From: Chromera velia | Taxonomy: Eukaryota; Sar; Chromeraceae | Reading direction: 5' to 3' | Length of the DNA: 64,000 nucleotides | Assembly: GCA_018398765.1 (NCBI GenBank) | Contig: JAHBMJ010004927.1 | Location: forward strand, 90,281-154,280 | Part shown: positions 1 through 12,240 of the stretch, piece after piece | Numbering within the stretch: position 1 is the first letter of the stretch | Layout of the letters: each line of letters opens with the position of its first letter | Translations under genes and position numbers: made by a program | The notes under the pieces: generated by a model | What the model was told of the DNA's origin: nothing | The model's input: only the letters and a program-made list of their open reading frames with translations | Databases searched by the model: none

Positions 1-1415
1 CAGTCAGTCGACTAGTCAGTCAGTCAGTCAGTCAGTCAGACAGTCAGTCGACTAGTCAGTCAGTCAGTCAGTCAGTCAGTCAGTCAGTCAGTCAGTCAGT
101 CACACAGTCAGTCAGTCAGTCAGACAGTCAGTCAGACAGTCAGTCAGTCAGACACTCAGACAGTCAGTCAGACAGTCAGTCAGTCAGTCAGTCAGTTAGT
201 CAGTCAGTCAGTCAGTCAGTCAGTGAGTCAGTCAGTCAGTCAGTCAGTCAGACAGTCAGTCAGTCAGTCAGACAGTCAGTGAGTCAGTCAGTCAGTGAGT
301 CAGTCAGTCAGGCCGTCAGTGAGTGAGTGAGTGAGTGAGTGAGTGAGTCAGTCAGTCAGACAGTCAGTCAGTCAGTCAGTCAGTCAGACAGTCAGTCAGT
401 CAGTCAGTCAGTCAGACAGACAGTCAGTCAGTCAGACAGTCAGTCAGTCAGTCAGTCAGTCAGACAGACAGTCAGTCAGTCAGTCAGTCAGTCGACTAGT
501 CAGTCAGTCAGTCAGTCGACTAGTCAGTCAGTCAGCAAGTCAGTCAGACAGTCAGTGAGTCAGACAGTCAGTCAGTCAGTCAGTCAGTCAGTGAGTCAGT
601 CAGAGAGTCAGTCGACTAGTCAGTCAGTCAGTCAGTCAGACAGACAGACAGACAGACAGTCAGTCAGTGAGTCAGTTAGTCAGTCAGTCAGTCAGTCAGT
701 CAGACAGTCAGTCAGACAGTCAGTCAGTCGACTAGTCAGTCAGTCAGTCAGTCAGTCAGACAGACAGACAGTCAGTCAGTCAGTCAGTCAGTCAGTCAGA
801 CAGTCAGTCAGACAGTCAGACAGACAGTCACACAGTCAGTCAGTCAGACAGTCAGTCAGTCAGTCAGTCAGTCAGTCAGTTAGTCATCAGTCAGTCAGTC
901 AGTCAGTCAGACAGTCAGTCAGTCAGTGAGTGAGTCAGTCAGTCAGTCAGTCAAACAGTCAGTCAGTCAGTCAGTCAGTCAGACAGTCAGTGAGTCAGTC
1001 AGTCAGGCCGTCAGTGAGTGAGTGAGTGAGTCAGTCAGACAGTCAGTCAGACAGTCAGTGAGACAGTCAGTCAGTCAGTCAGTCAGTCAGTCAGACAGTC
1101 AGTCAGACAGTCAGACAGTCAGTCAGACAGTCAGTCAGTCAGTCAGACAGTCAGTCAGTCAGTCAGTCAGTCAGTTAGTCATCAGTCAGTCAAGTCAGTC
1201 AGTCAGACAGTCAGTCAGTTAGTCAGTCAGTGAGTGAGTGAGTCAGTCAGTCAGTCAGACAGTCAGTCAGTCAGTCAGTCAGTCAGTCAGACAGTCAGTG
1301 AGTCAGTCAGTCACACAGTCAGTCAGTCAGTCAGGTCGCCAGTGAGTGAGTGAGTGAGTGAGTGAGTCAGTCAGACAGTCAGTCAGTCAGTCAGTCAGTC
1401 AGTCAGTCAGTCATG
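1..1415. repeat. CAGT tetranucleotide satellite array
   Basis: The array is about 1.4 kb of near-uninterrupted CAGT/GTCA tetranucleotides. It is broken by variant units: gaca, gtga runs, and a recurring gtcgactagtca block at about 8, 48, 490, 515, 612 and 727. Because the unit is four bases, three frames on each strand stay open for hundreds of bases and give Ser/Val/Gln-only translations. These are artefacts and not genes. The array begins at the window edge, so its full length is unknown. Confidence 0.97.
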
Positions 1416-2569
1416 CTTTCCTGACTGGCAGGAAGGAAGGAACGAAACTGGAGTTGTGCTCCTTGGCAGTATTACAGAGAGAAAAAAGGGAAGAGAATTT
1501 TTGCGTTGCAAGACCAAAGCGGAGTGACGAACATTCTCTTTTGCCCTTCTAAAACCGTTCTTCGTGGTGCTTTGCTTTGTTTGCTTCGGCCAGTCGCAGG
1601 TGGCTTGGATTTTTTTTTCTCTTCGGAATCCCTCCTTCTTCCGTCCTTTTCCTCCTTTCTTAGTCTAACTATATATGTATCCATAAGTGAGTGTACATTC
1701 TATTCTGTCAGTTCCCTGTTTTCTTCAACAAGTTACTTAGAAACACATTTGGGTATAGCCCAGAAAGTTTCGTCTGCCTGCTTCCTCGGCTCTCAATGAG
1801 GCACTCCCCTATCCCTATTCCGGCAGTACTCTATGTAGGTCTCAGTTAATCAGAGCTAGGTCACCATATCATTTTCGTATCTGTTCTTTTTGGGCTCCCT
1901 ATCATTATCTACGGCAGTCTTACTCACCGTGACCTTCAGCTTTCATTTTTGAATTCATAAGTATAGATTAGATTTCTGTAGATTTGATGCATCTCAAATT
2001 CTATCAAAATCCCTTACATTTCATGGGTAAATTACACTGAATTTGACTAAATTCCCGGAAAGTTTAGGTCGGTTTTGTATTGAACCCACACCATTAATCC
2101 TTCCATATCTATATTTTCAAAAAGATTAATCGATTACACTTTAAATATATATAATATAATTTACTAGAATTTAAAGAAAAATCAGTACGTTAGCAAATTT
2201 TTAGTACAATTTTTGTTGTTATTGTTATGCGATGAATTCAATTGAATTTTTATTGTTTGGCTAGCTGCTTATTTATAAAAGCTAGTATAAAAAGTATGAT
2301 TACTTCGATCGATTTATTACCGCCGATCTTTATAATCAATTAATGAAACTAGTAATGAAATCATCTTGTATGAAATTACTGGCAGTGAAATACAGTAGTA
2401 TACTTTACATAGTTTTACATGTATGTATTTCTTCTAAGGCATACGCGGACATGAGTGCAGCTTCCTAGCAGTTTCGAATTGCTGAAGCAATCAAGTTACG
2501 ATTCGAGTAACGATGATACAAGCATTTTTTCTAGCAATAGCAGATTTTCCAGCAGATTTTGCTAAATGG
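1416..2569. other. Intergenic, no gene seen
   Basis: The first 400 bases are of mixed composition. From about 1850 to 2480 the sequence becomes AT-rich with no convincing reading frame. The 3' end of the minus-strand transporter gene borders it on the right. Confidence 0.6.
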
Positions 2570-3714
2570 TCAGAGCATGCTGTGATCCATGAGGGACTCC
2601 GAGAACGCCAAACGGCTCCCGCTCGTGTGCCGCGACCCGTCACGAGTGAGAGGCTGTCCGGGTGAGGCCTCCTCTCCTGGCCGATCGGAGACGCCGCGTG
2701 AGTGGACGCGTTCACGTCGCGTCCCTGTCTGATCACCACCCGGCCCGCCTCCTGCTTCTCCTCCTCTCGCTGTTGCAGCGACGGCCCCCGTGATGGGGGG
2801 TAATGAAAGCGAGAGACCGGGCTGCGGGCCTCCTTCTGCCTGCGCCTGGTTTTGCGCACGCTGCTGGTCGGCTGTAGGAGAGGGAATGCGGTGGTGTCTT
2901 GGTGTTTGCCCACGCTGTCTCTGAATTCCTCTAGGGGCAACAGGGAGAAGTCCGGGGCCGGGCGGGGGTATGACTGGGATAATGGGGGGGGACGCCATCG
3001 GTCCGACTCCCTGCACAGGACCCGCCTCTCTGGGTCTGTCTCCCGAGGCCGCAGGCTGCAGGAGAGCCTCGTCTGCTCCCTCGAGATGGAATGGGCTGCC
3101 CTCCCCGCTGTGCCTGTCTCTGCCCTTCTTCGCGAGAAGCACCAGCAACAGAAGGCAACACGTGAGGTTCAACACAGCCAGCATCACCACAGCGGGACTG
3201 TAGGAGTTATACCTGCATGCACGAAGGGGGTACCTACTTGTTTGTATTGATAGGGGCGAATGGATTATGGAGTAAGATATGAGACTTCCACTTGCATTCT
3301 TCAGAAAGACCGGCAACTAGGCACCAGCGAGGGTTGAATGGAAGAGGAAAAGAAAAAGGGCTCCTCCGTTTGGTTTCCTTCGATGTACAGCCCTTTGATC
3401 TCCGCAAGACCTTCCGTTTTTCCCCTCTTTGCTTCTTTTCCACTTCTATGAAGTCACCCAGAAGACTGACTGACCGACTGACTAACGAAAGAACTGACCG
3501 AATTGTGAGAGCACCAAAAACAATATTCGTCAGCGCTACTGTGGGGGCAGAAAAGATTTCTCCAATGCCGAACCCGATGCCTATGTAGTCAGGGTGCGTG
3601 ATGCTGCACGTAGACACACAACACACACACTCTTACACTTGCACTCACACCTTTTCTTTCTGTCTTTCTTTCTTTCTTTCTTTCATTCATTCATTCATTC
3701 ATTCATTCATTGAT

Positions 3715-3746
<32 letters not shown>

Positions 3747-6700
3747 TTCTTTCTGTCTTTCTTTCTTTCATTCATTCATTCATTCATTCTTCCTTTCTCT
3801 CTTTCCTGCGTTCACTCGTTTGTACGCTCCCTTTCTCTGTCTGGCGCTCCGTCTGTCCATCGGTCGGTCTGTCTCTGTCTCTCTTCTCTCTTTCTCCCTC
3901 CGTCACACGCACGCACGCACGCATGCAGAAGCGAAAAACAAGGTTGAAAAAAAAAAACAAAGAACGAAGAGTGGGAAACAGAAAAACAGAGAAACTAACA
4001 GCAGGCTCGGACAGAAGAATAGGATGACTGAAGCAAAGGCAAATTGCCAGCGGGCGAATTGAGACAGAAGCAGTTGCCGTGCTTAACCAAAGAAGCTAGG
4101 CTCTTCAAGCCAATCTGAGGGACAACGCTGACGAACGGACGGAAGGACCTTGAGGGCATCGGCATCCTTGCAAGGATTATCGTCGGGGTCACGCTCTCAA
4201 CAATGCCGAGTACGGTGACCATCAGAGAAGCCGTCAGAGTGTCCGTTAGAGACGGACTCAATTTCATCCCTCCAAATCCGTCTCCGTCTCCTTCTCTGGT
4301 TGAAGACGAGGAGGATATGGATGATGCTGGAGAGGAGGAGGTGTCAAGATGACTCTCCCTCTCCGTCCCTTCTTTTGCAGTTGCAGCCTCAGCGGCCTTC
4401 TTTCCATCCTTTGAATGGTCACTGGCCAGCTCTGTCCCTCGCTCTTCTTCTTCACCCCCCTTTCTCAGGGACACACTCCTTTGGAGGTCCCACTGAGCTT
4501 CGGCAACACCAGACGAAGACGACGCGGTGGGACTTGGAACAGAAGAAGAAGAAAAAGAAGACTGAGAAGAAGATGACAAACTCTGGTGCTGCTGCTGCAG
4601 CCGGCGTTGACTGATTTCAGTCAAACTCGAACTCGAGGGAGTCATGGCGGGAGATGCAGAAGAAAAAGAAAAAGAAAGGGAAGATCCAGACAAACCAAAA
4701 AAGTCTTCATTCATGCTGTCCAAGGAAGGGAGCAGCCTTCCATCTCTACCCTCCCTCTCCTCTTCATCTGCTCGAAACGGCTTCTTTGAGCCAAACCTCT
4801 CACCACCCCCTCCCCTCATCATCGAAAGGACCTTCGAACTAAATCTGGAATTCTCCTCGCTCAGCCCCCAATGTGATATTGAGCCAGACCCTCTCTCTCC
4901 CCCCATCATGTCCCTTCTCAAATCACTCAGCTGAGCGAACCCCGAGACTGCCAACAGAGACAGCGATACCAACGGTTCCACCAAATTCATCTGCGAATTT
5001 AAAGTCAAACCAAAAAATCTTCCAACCAAACTGCTTCCACCATCACTCCCCATCAGTCTCAGAGCGGCTGACCGCACTGAAACTGCCACCAAAGTCTCAT
5101 CTCCGCCTCCCCCGGCCCCTTTCGACACTCTCCGAGCCCCCGAAGCCGATGGCACCCCCGCTATTTGCGAGAGAAGTGCCAAGGCAAGGAAAGAAACAAT
5201 AGATCCACAAAAAAGGACTTCCAGTCCGACACTCAAACGATCGACAGCCACGCCCAAAATGGGCACAGCCACCACTACAATCCCCGTTACTACTGCCGCA
5301 AGATACCCTGCTTTGGTTGCACTTGTGTGCCACGTCTGTTTAATTAAATCAGGAGAGAAATTCATGAACGAATGCATCCATGCCAAGAACAAAGCATGCA
5401 ACACACACAAAATCCAGAATTCCAAAGTAAAAAAACGAACCCCCTCCTTGGCACTTCGAAGAGTTCGACGAAGCCTTCGTGTCAGACGACTGCACAAACC
5501 TCGACCCCCAGATCCACCCAACGCCCCCCCACCGTCTGTAGTCTGTCTCCTATCCGGTACCTGGTCTATCCACCGGGATACTGCAGAGACCTGCGGACGG
5601 CCGGGGCCCGGGGCCTCACTCTCGTGCAGATGGGGAATCTGAGAATCGGGGACCGCTCCGCCAACAATGGGCCCCGGCAGAGTGGCACGGATCGGTTCAA
5701 GTGAGGTATTACGTCTCTCTCTGTGCCCCCTCAAAACAGAAGTGGACACAAAATGCGGCGGTACGGGACCGTTTCCGTCCGTGACACCCCTTGCCACTGC
5801 CACCTGAACAGGCGAGAGCCCGCTGCTGAGGTCCGGCATATGCAGTGGGCGCTCCCCCCTCTGCACACCGACGTACATCGAGGCTGACCGGTTCCGGTCC
5901 AGGTCTCTACTGTCCCCCTCGGCACTTGCGTCTACTTCCGCCTCCACCTCCTGCCTGCTCAGCATATACCGAGGAGTAAATCCCGCAGCGTCTGCACCCC
6001 CACTCCGGTCATTTAGGGTTTCTGAAAATTCGGACCGTGAGCTTTCGAGGATGGCTGGGGGGGCAGCGTGGAGTTTCCACTTTGTCTCCAAACAGAACCA
6101 CACGGCGGAGATGAAGGAGACGGCTGTGGTGGCAGCAACCAGCCAGAGAACAGGGAGGTACCCCCCCAGACGCTCGGTGAGGGGGGCCACGACGGCTTTG
6201 GCAAGTGTCCGCCCGACAGAGGCGAACGCGACAGCCGAGGCCATTGCAGTCGCGGTTGCACTTGAGAATATTGTGCAAAGCACTGTTCTCTGGAATACGA
6301 CTGATGCGCCCGACCCCATCCCCGCAATGCTCTGCCCCACAAAGCTCACCCAGAGGAGACGATAAGTGATTCCGACAAGAAAGACGACCTGTCCTAGCCA
6401 CTCAATCACAACAGAGAGAAGCATGAGGTTCGCTGCTCTCTTTCGAGAATAGACGAACCCCCCCAGGAAAGACGAGAACAAAGCAGGAAGGCTGTAGGAC
6501 GCGATCATCGCTCCGTGCACTGCCGGAGTGTACCCTAGATCAGGGTCGGAGAACAAAAAAATCGCGAGGACGGAGAGAGAGTGCGGCCAGATGTGACAGG
6601 ATAGGGAAATCAAGCAGGGCATCAGAAGGAACCTCACGTGAGGGGGCCATATCGAGATGGCGTTGGAAGGCGAGGACGGGGTCTGGTTGTAGCCACTCAT

Positions 6701-6775
6701 CTTTCTGAGCTTGCTATTGACAACAAACACCCCGTCCGTCTCTTCTGCCGAGTCAGTGTCAGAGTCACACACCAA
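2570..6775 (-). CDS. Major facilitator superfamily transporter, MFSD1-like
   Basis: A multi-pass transporter of about 1,124 residues in three exons read on the minus strand: 6775-4149, 3603-3499 and 3212-2570. The donors are ctcaag|gtcc and attcg|gtcagt, the acceptors end gtgcag and atgcag, and the phases match at both junctions (2/2). Exon 1 gives six hydrophobic helices (about residues 45-225), a hydrophilic central loop, three more helices, and then an unusual Ser/Gly-rich insertion of about 300 residues before the next helix. Exon 2 (35 codons) and the start of exon 3 supply the last two helices. The tail is Pro/Gly-rich and disordered. The helix pattern and the C-half motifs resemble MFSD1-like carriers (lysosomal dipeptide transporters), but the substrate cannot be read from the sequence. 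A start at the second Met (about residue 26) is also possible. The stop is TGA. Confidence 0.82.
3604..4148 (-). repeat. Intron 1 of the MFS gene, with TTTC/ATTC microsatellite
   Basis: This 545-base intron is bounded by gt at 4148 and ag at 3604 on the minus strand. Its middle (about 3655-3800) is a compound microsatellite of TTTC and ATTC units, followed by a short GCAC run near 3905-3925. On the plus strand it translates as Phe/Ser/Leu runs, which are not coding. Confidence 0.75.
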
Positions 6776-7332
6776 GAGGGCAGGTGCACAACCATAAAGA
6801 ATGGACGCGTGAAGAAAGCAGGAGTTATGCGTGATCCCCCTGACATGATTGTACCTCTTTACGGTCTGCCAACGGCAAGACTGAGGTGAAGCCGTGTGAA
6901 ATCAGTCTACATGCATGGAAGGCGAGAAATGGCAATCTCATCACGTCTCCAATGGCCGCGGGGCCCCGGCCCAAGATGCTGCAGCGCCCGGCCGCGGGAG
7001 CATTGCCTGGGTCTTTGGCCCCATATGGCCCTATATAGCTCTTCACAAGAGCGTCTCGTCTCGCGGTTTCAGACGGTATCAGTTACAGACTGTCGTGTAT
7101 CAGAAAGTGCCTGAAACATCCTACTCGCAGGCTCACTGATAAGACAACCAGACAACATCTGAAAGGTCATTGCCTAACGCTTTCATCTGGTGTTAACTGA
7201 GCAACCTCCTCGCATTGCTTGAAGCACTTCTTTTGAGAAGCAGTCGGTGATCTTGTCGTCGAGGTATCAGTCTGCCAAGTTTCACTCTTGTGGCCCACCG
7301 CTTGCCTCAGTTTGGCGTCTTTTCCCGGCACA
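6776..7332. promoter_or_regulatory. Divergent promoter region, MFS transporter / hisG
   Basis: The region lies between the two divergent starts. A TATA-like ctatatag is at 7031-7038 on the plus strand, about 300 bases before the hisG start, and a TGCATG core is near 6910. The plus-strand 5' leader would be about 270 bases if that TATA is used. No other element is recognisable. Confidence 0.4.
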
Positions 7333-8226
7333 ATGAACGGCCGGTCATCGAGCGAAGAGGGTCTATGCGAATTGAAGGAGCGGTGCCTGTTTGCGATACC
7401 GAAGAAAGGCCGTCTCCATGAAAGGTGCATGAAACTGTTGGCAGGCGCTGGGGTCGACTTTGTCCGTCTCGACCGTCAGGACATCGCACACTGCAGTAAC
7501 CTTCCAATGTCCGTGATCTTCCTTCCTGCCTCCGACATCCCAAAGTTCGTCTGCCAGGGAAATGTCGACATGGGCATTACAGGACAAGATGTGATTGCAG
7601 AGGACGGAGTGTCTGTGACAGAGACCTTGGCACTAGGATTTGGGAAATGCAAACTCGCAGTGCAGGCACCGATAGGCAAGTACGAGTCTGCTTCTCAAAT
7701 GGCAGGTAAGCGTATTGTCACTTCGTTTCCTCGTCTGACTGAGAAGTACTTTGAGGGTTTGAAGGTTCAGGCCCCCCAAGTTTTGTTTGTCTCCGGGAGT
7801 GTGGAGGCATCGGTCTCTTTGGGGTTGGGGGATGCGATTGTGGATTTGGTAGAGACGGGGGCAACCATGAAGGCGGCGGGGTTGGAGATTGTAGAGACGA
7901 TTATGGAGACGGAGGCCACCTTGGTGATGAATAAGAATTCCCGATTTGTTTCGATTGTGGAGAAAGTGAAGAAGAGGATTGAGGGGTGGATGACAGCGCA
8001 GAAGTATGTTCTTGTGTCGTACAACGTTCATGAGTCGAATAAGGAGGCAGCCATCCGAGTTACTCCGGGAATGCGGTCACCGAATGTGACCAATCTGGTG
8101 GAAGAGGGGTGGTTCGCATGTTCTGCCATGGTGTTGAAGAAGAACGTTGTCGAAGTGATCGATGCATTGTCGGAAGTGGGGGCGAAGGATATTCTCGTGA
8201 CGAATATCGACAACTTTCGTGCATGA
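7333..8226 (+). CDS. hisG: ATP phosphoribosyltransferase (histidine biosynthesis, step 1)
   Basis: The enzyme condenses ATP with phosphoribosyl pyrophosphate to give phosphoribosyl-ATP, the committed step to histidine. The gene is intronless and encodes 297 residues from the ATG at 7333, the usual length of the long, self-contained HisG found in fungi. The N-terminal motif IPKKGRLHE, the GNVDMGITGQDVIAE segment and the substrate-loop region DAIVDLVETGATMKAAGL are intact. A C-terminal regulatory ACT-like domain (about 205-297) is present, so no HisZ partner is needed and feedback by histidine is expected. An in-frame GTG at 7288 would add 15 residues, but ATG is preferred in a eukaryote. It ends in two consecutive TGA codons. 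Apicomplexan parasites lack this pathway, so its presence suggests a free-living relative. Confidence 0.95.
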   Translation: MNGRSSSEEGLCELKERCLFAIPKKGRLHERCMKLLAGAGVDFVRLDRQDIAHCSNLPMSVIFLPASDIPKFVCQGNVDMGITGQDVIAEDGVSVTETLALGFGKCKLAVQAPIGKYESASQMAGKRIVTSFPRLTEKYFEGLKVQAPQVLFVSGSVEASVSLGLGDAIVDLVETGATMKAAGLEIVETIMETEATLVMNKNSRFVSIVEKVKKRIEGWMTAQKYVLVSYNVHESNKEAAIRVTPGMRSPNVTNLVEEGWFACSAMVLKKNVVEVIDALSEVGAKDILVTNIDNFRA

Positions 8227-10246
8227 TGAGTGTTTTTCTTTTTCCAACAGCGTTGAGGATTTGTGTGCATGGTCAGAGAGAGGGAGACTTTGGGAGGGTA
8301 TGGGAACGCGTGTCGTCCTGTGGCTTCCCCTTTTTTGTGTAGAGAGAGCATTCATGCATGCAAATAGATTTGTGTAGACTTTCGTGTCTTTCTGCATGAC
8401 ACTCTTTCCTTCTGTCCGTCTCGTTGCTTTGAAACAGAAAGTTTGCGAGAAGGATCTGGACCTCTTTTTGCTTCAGACTCTTTTGAGTGCCGTTAAACGA
8501 GAGGATGGATGCTTGACTTGCTTGGAGGGGAAAGAGAGGACTCGTGGGGGTCGTCTCGCTTCTTTTCTGCTGCCTCTTTTTCTTGCGTGTCTTCGTCCTT
8601 CTATGCTGCTGGCATGCAACCGCATCGGCTGGTAGGCAGTATGGAAAGAGAGTGGCCAATTTTGCTTCCTGATTCGTCCTTTGTTGTGTGATGCTTTCCT
8701 CTAGTATGCACCGTTAGAATATTCAATATTGCTTTGTTTTGCTTGCACTAGTAGCAGCACTACGGCTTGCATCGTGTGGAGGTCCTTGGAAGTGAGCGGG
8801 TGTGTCTAGAAGGCGGAAGTCGCAGAGATGAAATTCAAAACCGAAGAGATAAACATTTGTTCCCTATTTTTCGATGAGCGCCCCGTCGATTTGGAGACGT
8901 CCGGATCTGGTCTCCTCGCTGGTCGGAGCCTGGTCCTTCGATCCCCTGCATGGTCTCTGACTAGGGTCTCTGACTCTCGAGATCTCTGCTCCGAGTCTAT
9001 CGGACTGCATGACTAGCTGCATGATCGATACTAGATTGCATGATACTGGATCTAAAAGAATTTAATGCACACTTTACTTCACTCTAGACTTTACTATGTT
9101 AGTTTTTAGAGTTTATTGTAAGTTACATGCTCAGCCGTGCTGTCATGGTGTCACCGTGTCATGGTGCTGACTTTAAATTTTAAAATTTTATTAACAAGTT
9201 TAATAGATATGATTTTTTCCTATACTATGCAAGTAGTAGCAGGTAGTTAGGATTTAAAAACCAAAAAAAGATTTTATAGGATTTTTGGCCAGGATTTAAA
9301 GGCCATTAAGGTTTTATGGGATACGATAACGTTAAAGACCACAAATATTAAAAGGTAGTGCGGCTTGAGGATGCAAAAGAGCGCAAATGACCTAGCAAAT
9401 GATAAACAGAGAGCTGTGGATAGCTGTGGAGCTCCGTAAGAGTCTCTACTTGGGTGAATATACGTGTTCATATGTATTCGACGAACGTACATAGAACGCT
9501 ATTTGTAGCTATTTGTTACTATTTACCTTTTGTAATCGTTTCATATCGTTTTCACACATCTGCTGGCAAAGTTTCAGGATTTCTTTTCGCCTGCAAATAC
9601 CTGCAAATAAGAAAGGAAAGATGATAAAAGATGTCTAGGCAGACTTATGCAAACTTCACGTTACTCTACACTAAATTTCAGGACGGAGACCGTGGAGCGT
9701 GCAAAGACAGCAGACCTGCATGTTTATGTATGTAAATATATGTGAACTGTAGAACTGAAATAAACTGAAAGATTGGTAAAGACTGGTCGCGACATTCTTT
9801 CAACAAGGATAAACCAAAAGTTCAATACGGAAGAAAACTCTGCTTTTCGATCTGTTCAAGAGTGGTTTATAGTGGTTTATGATAGTTAATGATAGTTTAT
9901 GAAAAAGATCGATACAAAGCAAAAGCCCAAGTTGGAGAAGTTCCCCGCGGGGAACCTCGTAGGAAGGATCGGAACGATGGAGTCCGTTTTTGCACAATTA
10001 AAGTCGATCCCGTAACTTGAAGCCCATGCAGGATCACTATCTTTCACTCGCGCGCGCGCATCGCGCGCGCTTCGAGATGGCTCGCGTGCATGCATGCATG
10101 CAGGCATGGTCGGACCCGCGTGACCCGTCGCGGGCCGTCCAACATCGTCCCGGATTCGTCCCGGCGACGGTTCATCTCTCGGATTCTCTCCAATTTAAGC
10201 TGTCCTGCTTGCGAGAACCTCAACGAGAAAATTGTAGAAAGAGCGC
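8227..10246. other. Intergenic, AT-rich, no gene seen
   Basis: No convincing exon was found on either strand. A TGCATGCA octamer is at 8355-8362. From 9050 to 9900 the sequence is AT-rich with short direct repeats such as gtttatgatagt near 9880. Alternating cgcgcgcg tracts and a triple overlapping TGCATGCA lie at 10045-10102. Confidence 0.55.
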
Positions 10247-10638
10247 GTGAAGGTGAGAGGAGCACAGGCTTATGGTTGGACCATCAAGATCTTCAGGTGG
10301 AATGAGATGCTCACACAATTCATCTCATACGAATTCATGTCGAGCAACAGTGAAGGGACAAGCTCAGGGAGTTTCCCGGGGTCGGTTTCGCATCATTCCC
10401 CGTGTGAGATTGGTGAGGGAAGGCGCCTTCTTTGGCCGATACTGAAAGAGGAAGTGTCTCGAAGGATGGGATGGAGAGATCAGCCTCGTCGAGAAAATTT
10501 CCATTTTCTCATTTCACTTGTGTTGTTTGAGACCGGAAACCGGAGACCCTGGCATCGCTCTGCTTCTGCCTCCGGTCAAAACGGACCCAGACGCTGCCCC
10601 ATGGTCAGTGACAGTGTGGATCCAGAACCAGTTGCCAT

Positions 10639-11298
10639 TCACACCACGTGAAAAGCTTCTCTTTTTGCTTGAGAGAGCGTGGGGCGCTTCAAACCTGCAT
10701 GTCTCCCAGCTTTGTTTCCGCACTCGCCGTCTCCTGCATGTGAGTGGGTGGTACCATCAGTTGTCACTTGTTGCATCTGGTGTTTGCAGACGGTCTTCGA
10801 CATGCGAGGCACGGTTCCAGGGGGAATGTCGTTTGGTGCTTGCAAGCCAACGTGCTTAGGTCGGTAGATGCATGCGAGGGTACACGGTATTTGCCTGGAC
10901 ATGCAGAGATCCAAAGTCGTGAAATCTCCTGCGTGTAGGTTCATGTGAGAGGACGGAATCTTGTCTGACCAAAACGGATTTCTGAGATGATACCTCAACG
11001 TTTTCGATGCAACTTTCGAGCAAAGAAGCTTCACCGTGTCATTGTACTCTTCGTGAGAGAGATTGAGAGAGTCAGCAGCTTGCCATGGCCTGGTGGGTGC
11101 GCAGGTTTTTTCGACGGATCTGTTTCGAGCACCATCTCCGGTTATTCCATTCTTGCACACCCCCTTTTTATCCACTTCCTTCTGTCCCTCCGAATTTTTG
11201 CAGGCTTTCCGGCGGTTCTCCTCGGCCTTTCCCTTCTTCCCACTCAAGTACCCTCCAGCAGCAGCAGCAGCACCACGAGGCTTTCTTTGCTGGAGCAT
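10639..11298 (-). CDS. Hypothetical ORF, possibly part of an intron-containing gene
   Basis: This is the longest open frame (about 220 codons) between hisG and the LRR gene. The middle third (about residues 70-125 of the frame) has ordinary mixed composition, with a plausible donor/acceptor context at ctcag near 10985 and acgcag near 10930. The N-terminal third is Lys-rich and the C-terminal third is His/Gly-rich. No domain is recognised. It could be noncoding sequence antisense to an upstream exon of the LRR gene. Confidence 0.2.
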   Translation of the reverse strand: MLQQRKPRGAAAAAGGYLSGKKGKAEENRRKACKNSEGQKEVDKKGVCKNGITGDGARNRSVEKTCAPTRPWQAADSLNLSHEEYNDTVKLLCSKVASKTLRYHLRNPFWSDKIPSSHMNLHAGDFTTLDLCMSRQIPCTLACIYRPKHVGLQAPNDIPPGTVPRMSKTVCKHQMQQVTTDGTTHSHAGDGECGNKAGRHAGLKRPTLSQAKREAFHVV

Positions 11299-12240
11299 CG
11301 AGAGAAAAGGCGAAGTACGCAGTCCACTTCAATCTCCCCCTCCCTGGTCGCCTGACGAGGAGACAGAGGGCACTCCCAGTGACACCCGTTCTCCTCCTCT
11401 TTGTTCCTGATGTCATTGACGGCTGCTGCATGCACCCTTTCCCACACATGCACCCCGATTCTTAGAACCTCTCCTCCACAAGGGGACGCCCTGCTTTGAT
11501 CGGGAACGCTCAGACCGTCCAGCAGGACGCGGAGCTGGAAGGACTGCGACGCTAAAAAAAAAGGAGAGAGCGCAGCTCACGCTGGACGACCCGAAAGAGG
11601 GAGGCGTTTTTCGAGGAACTGGGGGAGGAGACAGAGAAAGAGAGAAAAGGAGTCAGGAGGAAAAGTCTGAAATAGGGGTTACAGAGGCCCATGTGTGGCC
11701 TAAGGCTTGGCGAATCAGGTCGACTGATGATGGATGTGCCACGGACGTCCCTGGGTCGTGCAACACTTCTGGAAGAGTCGTTGACTGAGATGTAGGGGGT
11801 GCGCTGTTCTTCTTCCCGGATGTGCATTTTGTGGAACCTCAAGGACATGGAGATGAAATAGAATCGAACAAGGAAAAGTAGTTGAGGGTCAGTTGATTCC
11901 AAAGAGTCGCTGTCGAGGGTACAGGAATGTGCGTGCTCGGTTTCTTTTGGTCCAGAAACTCTGTATGAGCGTGTGTATGTTCTTGGTCGATGCGTACGGC
12001 CCACAATCGTCAGAACTCCCGTCTTCCGAGTAGTTTGTGTTGTCACGCCGACCCCCCGTTCAACAACAGAAGAGAGTGGAGAGGTCAAAGAACTTCCATG
12101 AGAGATAATGATGATTCGTCATGCTAATCTTGACTTCTCATGCACATGCACGTGCTTGAGGAGGTTGACGAAAACTTTTTCTTCTCAAACCTCAACGAGT
12201 GTCTGAATAGTCTCTCCAAATTGCATTGATCGCCTGTCAG

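Noticed and set aside
339-1552. Long Ser/Val/Gln-only open frames
   Set aside because: They arise from the four-base period of the CAGT array; all frames look alike and have no start context.
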